From UBA5793 sp040255465 (GTDB taxonomy: Bacteria; Planctomycetota; Phycisphaerae; Phycisphaerales; UBA5793): 64,000 nucleotides of DNA. The notes under the pieces were generated by a model. That model did no database searches. It was not told the origin of the DNA and was given only the letters and a program-made list of their open reading frames with translations. The stretch is from contig JBDZVA010000008.1 of the NCBI GenBank assembly GCA_040255465.1, forward strand, positions 1 to 64,000. The letters are read 5' to 3'. The first letter of the stretch is position 1; every line of letters starts with the position of its first letter. The position numbers were made by a program, and so were the translations under genes. This document shows, piece by piece, positions 15,549 through 24,731 of this stretch.

Positions 15549-16997
15549 TTACTTCTGGTTGTAGCGTTTCTGGAACTCCTCGGCGGCTGCCTTGCGGCGA
15601 GCTTCTTCCTCGGGATCCATCTTGCCAAGATACCACCGGTGGTCGGCGCTGTTGAGCACTTCATCGAGTTTCGCGGCCAGTGCTTCAGCAGCCTTCTGCT
15701 TGGCGGGGTCGTTTGATGCGCGACCCTGATGCACGAGTTCTTCGAGCTCAGGCACGTACTCGGAGTAGAAGTTGCGCGCCAGTTCGTAGGTGCCATGCCA
15801 GTGGGTGTAGTCCGGTCCCATCATGGATGCGCCATGGCGGGCACGACGTCCTTCGTGGTGCCACAATTCGAACCAGGTGAAATCGATTTTGTTCGAGAAG
15901 GTTTCCGGCTTGAGCAGCGGCTGCGCCAGGGCATACAGGGCGGCGCCGGGCTTGCCGTACTTCTCGTTGTACAACTCGATGAGGCCGTCATATTGGGTGT
16001 AGAAACCATCCACCCAGTTCTGGTTGTGGCAGTTGAGACAGACGTTCTTCATGTTGTTGCGGCGGGTTTCCCAGTTCACGTTCTGGCCCGGCAGACCCAT
16101 CTTCGCGTCCGCCACTTCCGGCCGGATCGAGAGCACCGGGCGGTTGTTCCAACTGATGCGCATGCCGATGTCGTGGGTGACATCCTGGTCCTTCGTGGCG
16201 CTCATGTGGCAGGTAGCGCAGGTCGGGGCTTTGAAGTAGTCTTCGCCGACGATCCACTTCTCTGCATCGAGATTCATCTCATCGAGGTTGGAGAAGAAGG
16301 CGATGCCGTGCTTCGACTCTTCATAGATCTCCTTCTGCGGATGGTCCGGTCCGAGGTGGCACTTGCCGCAGGTGTCGGGGTGTCGGGCCTGTGCGGCGGA
16401 GAAGGAGTGGCGACTGTGGCACGCCGCGCAGGAGCCTTCGGATCCATCGGGGTTGAGGCGGCCGATGCCGGTGTTGGGCCAGGTGGCCGGGTCGAGCTTG
16501 CCACCGGGGAGCACCTTGATCTCGGTGCCGTGGCACTGCCAACAGCCGCTGACGGCCGCGGCGCTGTTGCCCATCGGGAAGGCCGGGGTGACGAAGGCGC
16601 TGTTTCCCTCGACGACTTCGGCCAGCCGGTTGTCGAGCGAGCCGAGGATGCGGCCGCCCTTGGCGTGGTGGCTTCCCTGGAATTGCTCGGCCTCTTTGCC
16701 GTGGCAGCGAGAGCAGTCCTTGGGCGTGACGAGAGTGGCGATCCACTGGCCTTCGTGTTCCATTGCGTCGGAGTCGCTCTTGTCTGCCGAGTGGCACTCG
16801 AAGCACCCAACATTGCCACGGAAGTGCTTGCTGTCTCCCCACTGCTGGTAGAGTCCGGTGCTTTCCTTCTTATGGCAGTCGATGCAGGCGCGGGACTCCT
16901 TGCTCAATTCAGCCAGTCCGAAGGCCTGGCCCCACGCCGTGCTTCCCATCGTCGTCAACGCCACAGTTCCGATACAAAGCCGCATGAGACTTCTCAC
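15549..16997 (-). CDS. octaheme cytochrome c, hydroxylamine-oxidoreductase (HAO) family
   Basis: A 482-residue exported cytochrome with a signal peptide (cut near AWG/QA) and exactly eight CxxCH heme sites: CIDCH, CFECH, CSRCH, CWQCH, CAACH, CGKCH, CATCH, CLNCH. The text between them matches HAO-family proteins (HPDTCGKCHLGPDHPQKEIYEE; VTHDIGMRISW; EGRRARHGASMMGPDYTHWHG by pattern). The family includes hydroxylamine and hydrazine oxidases and nitrite-reducing members; which one depends on a cross-linking tyrosine near the C-terminus that needs an alignment to judge. AAAGGAG precedes the GTG at 16997, which overlaps the NrfD stop in GTGA. It receives or delivers electrons through the membrane module just upstream. 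Confidence 0.88.
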   Translation of the reverse strand: MRSLMRLCIGTVALTTMGSTAWGQAFGLAELSKESRACIDCHKKESTGLYQQWGDSKHFRGNVGCFECHSADKSDSDAMEHEGQWIATLVTPKDCSRCHGKEAEQFQGSHHAKGGRILGSLDNRLAEVVEGNSAFVTPAFPMGNSAAAVSGCWQCHGTEIKVLPGGKLDPATWPNTGIGRLNPDGSEGSCAACHSRHSFSAAQARHPDTCGKCHLGPDHPQKEIYEESKHGIAFFSNLDEMNLDAEKWIVGEDYFKAPTCATCHMSATKDQDVTHDIGMRISWNNRPVLSIRPEVADAKMGLPGQNVNWETRRNNMKNVCLNCHNQNWVDGFYTQYDGLIELYNEKYGKPGAALYALAQPLLKPETFSNKIDFTWFELWHHEGRRARHGASMMGPDYTHWHGTYELARNFYSEYVPELEELVHQGRASNDPAKQKAAEALAAKLDEVLNSADHRWYLGKMDPEEEARRKAAAEEFQKRYNQK

Positions 16998-18271
16998 GAC
17001 GTGCTCCTTTCGCTCCCAAAGACATCAACCCTGTTGAACTCTGCACCCGCCGGACTCGGATCCATCGTGTATGGACGGTCGATGGTGAGCCGACCTGAGA
17101 GAACCGGAATGGTGATCCGAATTGAAATGGTGAACAGCAGAATGCCTGCGGCCCAGATGCCCAGGCAGACGAGGATCTCGTTGATCGTCGGGCGATACTC
17201 GACAATCTCACCGATGGGCGTCGGAATGAAGGCGGGCACGATCAACCCCATGCCTTTTTCAATCCAGATGCCGACGATGATGAGTACGCACGCGAGATTG
17301 AGGTAGCGGAGGCTGCGCGCCAGGGGTAGATACAGGATGAGCAGGGCGACGGCGGTCATGCCCATCGAGGTCCAGATCCATGGGACGAGCGCACGGTCGT
17401 TTCCGATGCCGAAGAACAGATAATGCGTCGATGCACTGTGCCCGGTGTCCGCGTAGAACTCGGTGAACACTTCGCTCATGAGCAGGAAGACGTTGATGGT
17501 GAGGGCGACGAGCACGATCTGCCGCAGGGTCATGAGGGCTTTTTGCGGCACGGCGTAACTTGTGAATCGCCCGATGACCTGGAGCGTGAGGATGATGAAC
17601 GCCGGGCCGGCTGCAAAGGCGGAGGCAAGGAATCGCGGCGCGATGATGGCGCTGTTCCAGAATGGTCGAGCGCCGAGGCCCACGTAGAGGAACGCTGTCA
17701 CGGTGTGAATGCTGACGGCCCAGACGATGGCGATGAGCACAAAGGGCACCACGAAGAGGGCCTTGCGCGGCTCGCGTTTGCGATAAGCGCAGTAGATCAG
17801 ATAGCCGCAGATGTGCAGGTTGAGCAGCAGGTAGCCGTTGAGGACAATGACGTCCCACGTGAGCATGGACAGCGGGAAATTGAATCGAAGGAACAGGTGG
17901 TGCATGCGATCAGGTCGACCGAGGTCCACGACGACGAACAGCAGGCACATGATGATGAACGACACGGCGGCGAGTTCACCAAAGATGACGAGGTCGTGCA
18001 GTTCCTTGTTGCGATAGATGTAGACAGGAATCACAAGCATCACCGCGGCTGCGGCCATGCCGACGAGGAAGGTGAAGTTGGCGATGTACAGCCCCCAGGA
18101 GACCTGGTCGGTCATGCCCGTGGTCGCCAGGCCGTAGACGAGCTGTCGGCAGTAGGCGTTGAGGCCAATGAGCGCGATTGCGGTGAGCGTGAGCATCCAC
18201 ATCTGGTAGCGCCAGTCGCCAACGAAGCTGAGCCTGAAGCAGCGCCAGAGGAAGGTGGCGTAGTTTTTCAC
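16994..18271 (-). CDS. NrfD/DsrP-type quinol-oxidising membrane protein
   Basis: A 425-residue integral membrane protein with about ten predicted helices, of the NrfD/PsrC superfamily and closest in pattern to the ten-helix DsrP/HmcC branch (FNFPLSMLTWDVIVLNGYLLL; ARPFWNSAIIAPRFLASAF). Such proteins bind quinol and exchange electrons with a periplasmic Fe-S partner, encoded here by the overlapping gene upstream. The start is GTG 18271, eight bases after AAGGAGG, and overlaps the Fe-S gene stop in GTGA; its own stop overlaps the octaheme start. Confidence 0.88.
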   Translation of the reverse strand: MKNYATFLWRCFRLSFVGDWRYQMWMLTLTAIALIGLNAYCRQLVYGLATTGMTDQVSWGLYIANFTFLVGMAAAAVMLVIPVYIYRNKELHDLVIFGELAAVSFIIMCLLFVVVDLGRPDRMHHLFLRFNFPLSMLTWDVIVLNGYLLLNLHICGYLIYCAYRKREPRKALFVVPFVLIAIVWAVSIHTVTAFLYVGLGARPFWNSAIIAPRFLASAFAAGPAFIILTLQVIGRFTSYAVPQKALMTLRQIVLVALTINVFLLMSEVFTEFYADTGHSASTHYLFFGIGNDRALVPWIWTSMGMTAVALLILYLPLARSLRYLNLACVLIIVGIWIEKGMGLIVPAFIPTPIGEIVEYRPTINEILVCLGIWAAGILLFTISIRITIPVLSGRLTIDRPYTMDPSPAGAEFNRVDVFGSERSTS

Positions 18272-19320
18272 GCGCCGCCTCCTTTCGCATCAGCCGGCGC
18301 CTCTTGAGCACCGCCGCTTCGCGGGTACCGCTCGTCGAAGTAGTAGAAGAACCGGGGCAGGGTGCCGGCTTCTTCCTTGAGCACGAAGACGCGCTTGGTC
18401 TTGAGGATCTGCGAGACTTCGCTCTGCGGATCGAGCACATTGCCGAACTTGCGAGCGCCGGTCGGACAGATCTCGAGACACGCGGGCAATTCGCCGACGC
18501 GGGTTCGGTGCAGGCAGAAGTGGCACTTTTCCATCACGCCCTTGTGACGCGGGCGATTGGAGAGATAGCCCATGCGCGGATTGATGTCTTCCTTTGCGAT
18601 CTTTGGCTCGGCAAAGTTGAACCGCCGGGCCCAGTAGGGGCATGCCGCTTCGCAGTAGCGGCAGCCGATGCACCAGTCGTAGTCGATGACGGTGATGCCG
18701 TCGGGCTCCTGCCACGTCGCTTCGACTGGACACACCTTGACGCAGGGCGGCTTGGCGCACTGGTGGCACTGGACGGGCATGTAGTAGTGCTCGCCGTCGG
18801 GAACCGTGGGCCGGTCGTAGTGGTGGTTGCCTTTTTCGACGTCCAGTGTGCCGCGCGGCATCTCGACAACGCGGATGTACTGAATCTGCGGATCGCGGCT
18901 CTGGTTGTTTTCTTCGACGCATGCGTAGACGCACTTGCGACAGCCGATGCAGCGCGAAAGATTGAGGGCGTAGACGAACTCCACGCCGTCCATCGGGCGA
19001 ATGTCCTTGAGATCGGGTCGTATCTGGTAGCGCTTATCGACTTCGCGGCCGATGCGATCAAGCGCGGCCCGCATTTCCGAGGGGCTCATCTCCTTGTAGT
19101 GTTTCTGCACGAACTTCTCGATCGAGCCGAGATCGGTCTCGTCAATGTCGCGCAGCGGGCTGAGCGCTCCGACGAGGGCGGCCATGCCGCCGATGGCCGC
19201 GGCGCCCTTGCGCAGGAAGCTGCGTCGCGTGGTGCCGAGCCGATGCGCCTGGGGCGCGGCGTCGCCCGCGGCGCATCCGCCTGAAGAGCACTTCGATTGT
19301 GATGAATCGAAGATGCGCAT
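18268..19320 (-). CDS. Tat-exported 4Fe-4S ferredoxin-type electron-transfer subunit
   Basis: A 350-residue NrfC/DsrO/HmcB-like protein. The Tat signal is TTRRSFLRKG followed by an Ala/Gly-rich stretch. It has four cysteine groups: CIGCRKCVYAC, CHQCAKPPCVKVC, CIGCRYCEAAC followed by P, and CHFC...CLEIC, enough for up to four [4Fe-4S] clusters. It should pass electrons between the NrfD-type membrane protein and the periplasmic cytochromes. The ATG at 19320 is preferred over a GTG three bases upstream because AGGAGG lies seven bases before it; it overlaps the tetraheme stop in TGATG. Confidence 0.9.
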   Translation of the reverse strand: MRIFDSSQSKCSSGGCAAGDAAPQAHRLGTTRRSFLRKGAAAIGGMAALVGALSPLRDIDETDLGSIEKFVQKHYKEMSPSEMRAALDRIGREVDKRYQIRPDLKDIRPMDGVEFVYALNLSRCIGCRKCVYACVEENNQSRDPQIQYIRVVEMPRGTLDVEKGNHHYDRPTVPDGEHYYMPVQCHQCAKPPCVKVCPVEATWQEPDGITVIDYDWCIGCRYCEAACPYWARRFNFAEPKIAKEDINPRMGYLSNRPRHKGVMEKCHFCLHRTRVGELPACLEICPTGARKFGNVLDPQSEVSQILKTKRVFVLKEEAGTLPRFFYYFDERYPRSGGAQEAPADAKGGGA

Positions 19321-20135
19321 CACTGCTCCTCCTTCCCGTCGTCGCCGGCCTGGTCTGATTGAGGCGGCGTGTCGTACGGCGATGGCTCCGGCTCGACTCC
19401 GACGTGAATCGGCTTGTAGGGCCAGTCTTCCTCGCGCTGGTATCGGAGGAGCGGGTTGTCTTTCTGGTGTTCCTCGAATTCACCGTTGCTTCGTTGGTCA
19501 CCCATGCGGAGGGTGTGGGGCCCGGGCAGGGGGTGCATCGGCGCGTACCTGGGCGCGTGGGGGTTGTGGCATTGAACGCACGTGAGGCGAACCCGTTGCG
19601 GACCGCCGATGACCCATGAACCCACGGACTTGCCGTGGACGCCTCGCTCCCAGTCGCGGTAGGTCGGTCCGTGGCACTGGGCGCAGAGTTGTTCGCTCTG
19701 GTCAAAGCCGATGGTGGCCTGGGTGTGGGAAACGAGCCGATTGCGGTTCTCGCGCGAGTGGCAGTTGAAGCAGCGATCGTTCATGCCGTGGTCGAGCACG
19801 AGATGCGTGTGTTGCGTGAGGCGCCGGGCGGCTTCGGCGGGCGGCTTCATGAGACGATGGCAATCGTTGCAATCGCGGACAAAGCCGTTGATCATCGCCT
19901 GCGGCGGATCGGTCAGCAGTGCCCCGGGACGCATCGGGCCGGGCGCCAGCGCGGAGGCGGACACAACGGGAGGTGGCACGTCGGGCCAGTTGGTCGTGGT
20001 GGGCCTGACAAAGAAGAACGCTGCGAGGGCCAGAAATACGATGAGCGTCGCGGTTTCGGGAGCCGGATTGGTGCCTCTTGTAGTCACGGGATACACGCGG
20101 CGAAGGGGAGTGAAGTGGTGACGGGGCAGAGTCAT
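19320..20135 (-). CDS. membrane-anchored tetraheme cytochrome c
   Basis: A 271-residue cytochrome with an uncleaved N-terminal anchor (ATLIVFLALAAFFFV) and four CxxCH sites: CNDCH, CFNCH, CAQCH, CVQCH. It resembles the electron-carrier cytochromes (NrfB-like in role) found with NrfC/NrfD modules. The C-terminal 60 residues are Pro/Glu/Asp-rich and disordered. The open frame extends 18 codons further, to 20189, but a good promoter lies inside that extension, so the ATG at 20135 is the likelier start, with a leader of only some 7-8 bases. First gene of the five-gene operon. Confidence 0.85.
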   Translation of the reverse strand: MTLPRHHFTPLRRVYPVTTRGTNPAPETATLIVFLALAAFFFVRPTTTNWPDVPPPVVSASALAPGPMRPGALLTDPPQAMINGFVRDCNDCHRLMKPPAEAARRLTQHTHLVLDHGMNDRCFNCHSRENRNRLVSHTQATIGFDQSEQLCAQCHGPTYRDWERGVHGKSVGSWVIGGPQRVRLTCVQCHNPHAPRYAPMHPLPGPHTLRMGDQRSNGEFEEHQKDNPLLRYQREEDWPYKPIHVGVEPEPSPYDTPPQSDQAGDDGKEEQ

Positions 20136-20149
20136 CGCATATCTGTACC

Positions 20150-20177
20150 AATATATCCGGAATATCGACGGGTTCAA
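20150..20177 (-). promoter_or_regulatory. sigma-70-type promoter of the cytochrome operon
   Basis: On the minus strand TTGAAC (20177-20172) and TATATT (20155-20150) are 16 bases apart; the -10 box matches five of six positions. The -10 box ends 14 bases before the ATG at 20135, so the transcript would have almost no leader and no ribosome site, yet the later genes of the operon have strong ones. Confidence 0.6.
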
Positions 20178-20374
20178 GCGTCCGCGCACCAGAAAAGGCG
20201 ACTGAGGAGACCAATTGCGGCCTTTTCCCCGTCCTGCGATTGTGTTCTCCCGGCGGGGGAGTGGTGGGTCGGAGAAGCGGGTAGGTCGCGGCCGTAGGCG
20301 AGGGCGCGAGCGTCAAGTTGGAGCGGAGGCTTCGTGTTGGCCTTCCAGCGGGAAGCGTGGGACGACGCCGAAAG

Positions 20375-20417
20375 AAAAAAGAACACTCCCACGGAGCGGT
20401 GCCCCGTGGGAGTGTTC
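20375..20417 (-). terminator. intrinsic terminator of the secreted TIM-barrel-like gene
   Basis: A 14-bp perfect stem, GAACACTCCCACGG at 20381-20394 with its complement at 20404-20417, and a 9-base loop. On the minus strand it is followed by TTTTTTCTTT (20380-20371). It lies 40 bases after the stop at 20457. Confidence 0.92.
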
Positions 20418-20456
20418 GGAGATCATGGGTTTCGAACTGGACTCCGGGTTGAGAGA

Positions 20457-22139
20457 TCAGCGCTGTCCGTTGTTGCCTCCCTGCTGAGCACGTTCGACCG
20501 CGGCTTCGAGGTCATTGGCGGTGATTTCGCGGCCACGAAGCAGGACGGTCATGCCGTTGTTGATGTAGCCTTCGACGCGCTCGAGCGTCTGTCCCTCGCC
20601 GCGCACGTAGACCCACATTTCACGGCCGGGCACGAGGTAGTCGGCGAGATAGTGCGGGCCATGGTCAAGGTCGTCGCTATAGAGAAGAGTGGGGACGTGG
20701 AGGTGGAGCCGGTCAAAGCCTGCGGGTTCGGCGACGATGGTCGCGTCGGGTTTGAGTTCACGGAGCGTCGCGATCCAGGGGAGCGCGTGCCAACCGTCCA
20801 TCTGCGTGAAGGCGTCCAGGCCGATTCCACTGGCGCCTCGGCGCAATGCCATGCGATACTGATCGATCATCATACGGGTTTGGCTGACGTCGCTTGGGGT
20901 GAACTTCTCGAGCGTGTCGTCGTTCCAGCGATCGGCGTACTGGCCGCTGCGACCCCACCAGAAGAGGAGATCGACGCCCGCGTCACGGATGCGGGTCCAT
21001 TGTGATTCGGTGTTCACCATCGGGCCCGTCCAATCAGCCATGAACTGGGGGGGGTAGTTGTTCTGTCGAGCCTGGTCATACATTCCGGCGGCGCCCCAGA
21101 CCATGACGCGATCGAATCCGGCGGGGACGACCCAGTCGAGGATGTAATTGACGTCGTTTTCCCAGCCGTTGAGGTCTGAGCGCGTGCCGCGGAATCCGCG
21201 CTGGTTGTTGCCATTGATCAGGAGTGTATCGCTGACGGCCATGCCCCAGACCGGGCGCAGGTCCTGCTGGTAGCGCACGCTGCCAAGCTGAGCGAAAGTT
21301 TCCTTGTAGGGATCGATGGTGTGGATCCAGTCGTCGTGTTTGGTGTAGCGAAGGTTGACGACGTACTCTCGCGATTCTGCAGGCGCAAGGTCGCCATCGA
21401 GATAGAACTTGGCGGTCCAAGTGCCGCCGTTTCGACCCGTTCCGCGACCGATGTAGGTGCGGATCTGATGCTTGTACTGAAAGAGCGGGTACCCGAGCGA
21501 GAGGCCCACGGCCGTTTCGCTGTTGCGTGCGATGATCACCGGGGAGTAGAGGCTCTGCGGGTAGGGAGCGGTCGGGGACCAGACACTCTGGCCACCGCTC
21601 GCATCGAGCGTCGTCCACTCGCATCCGACGCGATGGTCCAAGTACTCGATCACATCGCCGAGATCCAGTCCCCCAATCTGGAGGGCCGGCATCGCCTGCA
21701 TGGAGAGGGTCGGATTTGAGATGGTGTAGGTGAGATCGACTCCGTTGTCCGCGGGTTGATAGGACCAGGCTACTTCGCATTGGCTCGACGTGTACATGGG
21801 CTGGGTCGTGGCGACCCTGAGCACGCCGTCTATAGCGCTGGACGCCGAGAAGGAATTGCCGGAGGACTCAACGGTGACGGGATACGGGGCCGCGTCCGGG
21901 AACTCGCGTGTCCACACTCCACCGCTCCCTGGAGCGGTGGAGCCCTCGCGCATGCGGCTCACAATTCGTCGCCTGGCCTGGTTGGCCCGTGATTGTCGGC
22001 TCTCCGGTTCCTGTCCCGGTTCCACACCGCTCTTGCGGATCACCCGACCGCTTTCCGAAACCTGCGCGGTGCAGGCGGCTGGATGGCAGGTAATGAGCAT
22101 CGCGGCGAGCATGCCAGTGGTCGTCATGAGCGATCGCAT
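20457..22139 (-). CDS. secreted protein of unknown function, TIM-barrel-like
   Basis: A 560-residue exported protein with a signal peptide (hydrophobic MLAAMLITCHPAACTAQ). Residues about 80-290 look like a beta-sandwich (many alternating strands, e.g. VTVESSGNSFSASSAIDGVL). Residues about 290-540 read like a glycosidase-type alpha/beta barrel: DRVMVWGAAGMYD, DLLFWWGRSGQYADRW, GASGIGLDAFTQMDGW and ATIVAEPAGFDRL, with Asp and Glu at strand ends as in retaining glycosidases. No family is assigned. AGGAGGAG lies seven bases before the ATG, and a strong terminator follows. Its place beside polymerase, flippase and sulfotransferase genes suggests a role in polysaccharide turnover. Confidence 0.7.
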   Translation of the reverse strand: MRSLMTTTGMLAAMLITCHPAACTAQVSESGRVIRKSGVEPGQEPESRQSRANQARRRIVSRMREGSTAPGSGGVWTREFPDAAPYPVTVESSGNSFSASSAIDGVLRVATTQPMYTSSQCEVAWSYQPADNGVDLTYTISNPTLSMQAMPALQIGGLDLGDVIEYLDHRVGCEWTTLDASGGQSVWSPTAPYPQSLYSPVIIARNSETAVGLSLGYPLFQYKHQIRTYIGRGTGRNGGTWTAKFYLDGDLAPAESREYVVNLRYTKHDDWIHTIDPYKETFAQLGSVRYQQDLRPVWGMAVSDTLLINGNNQRGFRGTRSDLNGWENDVNYILDWVVPAGFDRVMVWGAAGMYDQARQNNYPPQFMADWTGPMVNTESQWTRIRDAGVDLLFWWGRSGQYADRWNDDTLEKFTPSDVSQTRMMIDQYRMALRRGASGIGLDAFTQMDGWHALPWIATLRELKPDATIVAEPAGFDRLHLHVPTLLYSDDLDHGPHYLADYLVPGREMWVYVRGEGQTLERVEGYINNGMTVLLRGREITANDLEAAVERAQQGGNNGQR

Positions 22140-22421
22140 GGGAAATCTCCTCCTGGTGGACGGCCCCGCTTCCGGGCAGAGCTGCGTGTAGGATCAAAAT
22201 GTCGAATCCATATTGAATCTAGGCAAGATGGTTGATATGGAAGGAACAGGGAGTCTGCGGAATGTAGGGGTTCCAGAGTTTTCGGTCGGTACCATAACCG
22301 CTCCTGCCGATTTGATATCTACGATCCCCGGCTCCAGTCGGATCGGCCGCCGTGGATCGATCTGCGTCCGGTAATGGTCAGAGTCTCCGCAAACGTCCTC
22401 GTCCGGGCGTGTCCGTTTCTC

Positions 22422-23798
22422 ATGCAAACGATCCTGGTTGCCATCTCGTCGGTCGTGATCATCCTGGTTGTCTGGTTGGTGGCTGTTGACTACTACCGCG
22501 GTCGGCACCCTCTTTTCTCCAACCGAAACCTGTTCCTCTTCGGCCTTGCGTTCTTCCAGTGCCTGTCGGCCATCACAAACGTGGTTTACGGCATGCGGTG
22601 GCAGGGTGTGCAGATCACCAGCGGGACGTATGTCCGATTTGTGATCGGTCTGGTGGCGTTTGTGCCGCTGTTTCTGCTCATCTACAAATGGAGGCGGCCC
22701 GTCGACTGGCTGGCTCGGCACATTCCCACGCGATCTCCATCGCGGACGATGGTTCCGATTCTCTTCGTGCTTGGGTTGTCGCTGATGATCGGACTCGAGA
22801 GCCGATTTGCGATCTTGCCACTTCCCGGTCCGCTTCGGACGCTGGCTCTGCCTGTGGGTCGAGGGTTCTGCTGCTTCTCGATCGTGTTGTTGCTGTGGGT
22901 CTGGAATGAGCAGCGGTTCAACGTGGTGGCGTGGTCGGTTTGTCCGGCGTTGATCCTGATCGTCCTGCTTTCCCTTCTTCGCGGCGAGTTCGGGCGGCGA
23001 GCCGTGCTCTCGGGAGTGCTGGCCGTGGCATGGGGGATGTACTACTTCAGGTGGCAGTTCAAGACCGCGGTAATGAACACGCCCAAGTATGCAGCGTGGG
23101 CTTTGGTGATGCTCCTGCTGATCGGCGGCGTGACGGCGATTCGTTCTCAGAAGGCCGAGACCTTCTCCCTGTCGTATCGCGTTCGGGCCGTTGCCGACGC
23201 CATCAGCCTTCAGCAGGTGAAGGAGCTGTTCTACACGGATACGTTTGCGTCCTCGGCCTATGCGATCCAGCGGTTCACGACGGACCTTTCACCCCAACCG
23301 TTCCACAGTACACTCTACGTGCTCGCGCATCCGATTCCGCGCGAGATCTGGCTGGGGAAGCCGGATTCACTCGCTGAGATTCTCAGCAATGTTGTGAGTG
23401 TCGCAGAGTTGAAGCGATTCAACTGGGGGCCCGGACTCATCGGTCACGCGTGGCATGAAGGCGGATTCATTTTTATCGTGTACTTTGCCATCGTCTTCGG
23501 GCTGCTGTACGGCGCGTTTGATGAGCGTCTCATGCAACAGGCGACCAATCCCTACTTTGTCGCGATCACGGGCGCCGCACTTGGACAGGTCATTGCCATG
23601 GCGCGCGGCGATATCGGATTCTTCATGGTGAACTGGATTTACGGCGTCTCCGGGCCCATGGCGCTGGTCTGGCTGGCGGGTCTGTTTTCGCAGGATCGCG
23701 CGGATATCGCGGCCGATCAGGATGCGTGGGAGGCGGCCCAATACTGGAACGAGATTGACGAAGTGGCGCTCGAAGAAGCGCAACCAGTGTGGTCATAA
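22422..23798 (+). CDS. O-antigen/exopolysaccharide polymerase-like membrane protein
   Basis: A 458-residue protein with about ten to twelve predicted helices and a long hydrophilic loop near residues 240-310 (RSQKAETFSLSYRVRAVADA...), the usual layout of Wzy-type polymerases, which join lipid-linked repeat units outside the membrane. Family sequence identity is always low, so the call rests on topology and context (Wzx-like gene and sulfotransferases downstream). An in-frame ATG at 22374 would add 16 residues; neither start has a strong ribosome site. Confidence 0.6.
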   Translation: MQTILVAISSVVIILVVWLVAVDYYRGRHPLFSNRNLFLFGLAFFQCLSAITNVVYGMRWQGVQITSGTYVRFVIGLVAFVPLFLLIYKWRRPVDWLARHIPTRSPSRTMVPILFVLGLSLMIGLESRFAILPLPGPLRTLALPVGRGFCCFSIVLLLWVWNEQRFNVVAWSVCPALILIVLLSLLRGEFGRRAVLSGVLAVAWGMYYFRWQFKTAVMNTPKYAAWALVMLLLIGGVTAIRSQKAETFSLSYRVRAVADAISLQQVKELFYTDTFASSAYAIQRFTTDLSPQPFHSTLYVLAHPIPREIWLGKPDSLAEILSNVVSVAELKRFNWGPGLIGHAWHEGGFIFIVYFAIVFGLLYGAFDERLMQQATNPYFVAITGAALGQVIAMARGDIGFFMVNWIYGVSGPMALVWLAGLFSQDRADIAADQDAWEAAQYWNEIDEVALEEAQPVWS

Positions 23799-23807
23799 GC
23801 GTCCGGA

Positions 23808-24701
23808 ATGTCCGATCTCAAGCCTCCCATCATCCTCGTTGGCAACGTGCGTTCGGGCACGACGATGACCGCGCTGTGCTTTGATGTACTCGATGAGGTA
23901 GCGATCTGGCGCGAGCCGCGCACCGTGTGGACAATGGGACACGCCGAGCAGGGTCACGATCGATTTGGGGCCGAACTGGCAACGCCGAAGGTCATCGGCC
24001 GCATCCGCCGGGCGTTTGAGAAACACCAAAACGCGCATGGCGGTCGGCGCGTCATGGAGAAGACACCGAGCAACTGCTTGCGCGTGCCGTTTATCACGAG
24101 AGTTTTCCCTGAAGCGAGGTTCATTCACCTTGTGCGTGATGGGCGCGATAATGTGAGTTCGTGCCTGCGGTGGTGGACGATGCCGATCAACCGGCGGAGG
24201 CTGTGGCGAAGACTCCAGGAGACGCCGGTGTGGGAGTGGCCGCTATTCCTCCCCCGCTTCCTTCACGACCGGGTGGGGCGAAGCCTGGGCCTGACGAAGA
24301 CGGTGCGCAGCTGGGGGGTGGTCTATCCGGGGCTGTACGCCGACCTGAAGACGATGAAGCTGGAAGAGGTCGTCGCGACGCAATGGGTCAAGTGTGTGGA
24401 GATTGCGAAAGCGGACTTTGCTCAGGTCGATGCAGAGAAGTGGATCGAGTGTCGGTATGAAGACCTGGTCGCCAGTCCGGTTGAGCATTTCGAGCGGTTT
24501 TGCGACCATGCGGGGTTGAGGATGACGGATCGGCTGCGCGAGCACCTCCAGACGACGATCAACCGGAGCGCCGTGGAGGCGTGGCGGACGCGGCTCACGG
24601 CTGAGCAACTGGCGCTGATCACGCCGATACTTGAACCAACGATGAAGCGCCTGGGATACCGCGTGGACGACTCAGCCGTCCCGGCCGGCAAGAAGATCTG
24701 A
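23808..24701 (+). CDS. sulfotransferase family protein
   Basis: A 297-residue PAPS-dependent sulfotransferase-type protein. LVGNVRSGTTMTALCFD is the 5'-phosphosulfate loop (S-G-T-T), VMEKTPSNCLRVPFI and FIHLVRDGRDNVSSCLR form the acceptor and 3'-phosphate motifs, and CRYEDLVASPVEHFERFC is typical of this branch (sulfotransferase_3/Sulfotransfer_1). It starts nine bases after the polymerase gene and so is probably in its operon, acting in the cytoplasm on the polysaccharide repeat unit or its lipid-linked form. Confidence 0.87.
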   Translation: MSDLKPPIILVGNVRSGTTMTALCFDVLDEVAIWREPRTVWTMGHAEQGHDRFGAELATPKVIGRIRRAFEKHQNAHGGRRVMEKTPSNCLRVPFITRVFPEARFIHLVRDGRDNVSSCLRWWTMPINRRRLWRRLQETPVWEWPLFLPRFLHDRVGRSLGLTKTVRSWGVVYPGLYADLKTMKLEEVVATQWVKCVEIAKADFAQVDAEKWIECRYEDLVASPVEHFERFCDHAGLRMTDRLREHLQTTINRSAVEAWRTRLTAEQLALITPILEPTMKRLGYRVDDSAVPAGKKI

Positions 24702-24731
24702 CCCGTGTGATTGTGAAGGATCGTGGCGGCT

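Noticed and set aside
15729..17306. 525-codon + strand open frame
   Set aside because: Antisense to the octaheme cytochrome gene with its eight heme sites.
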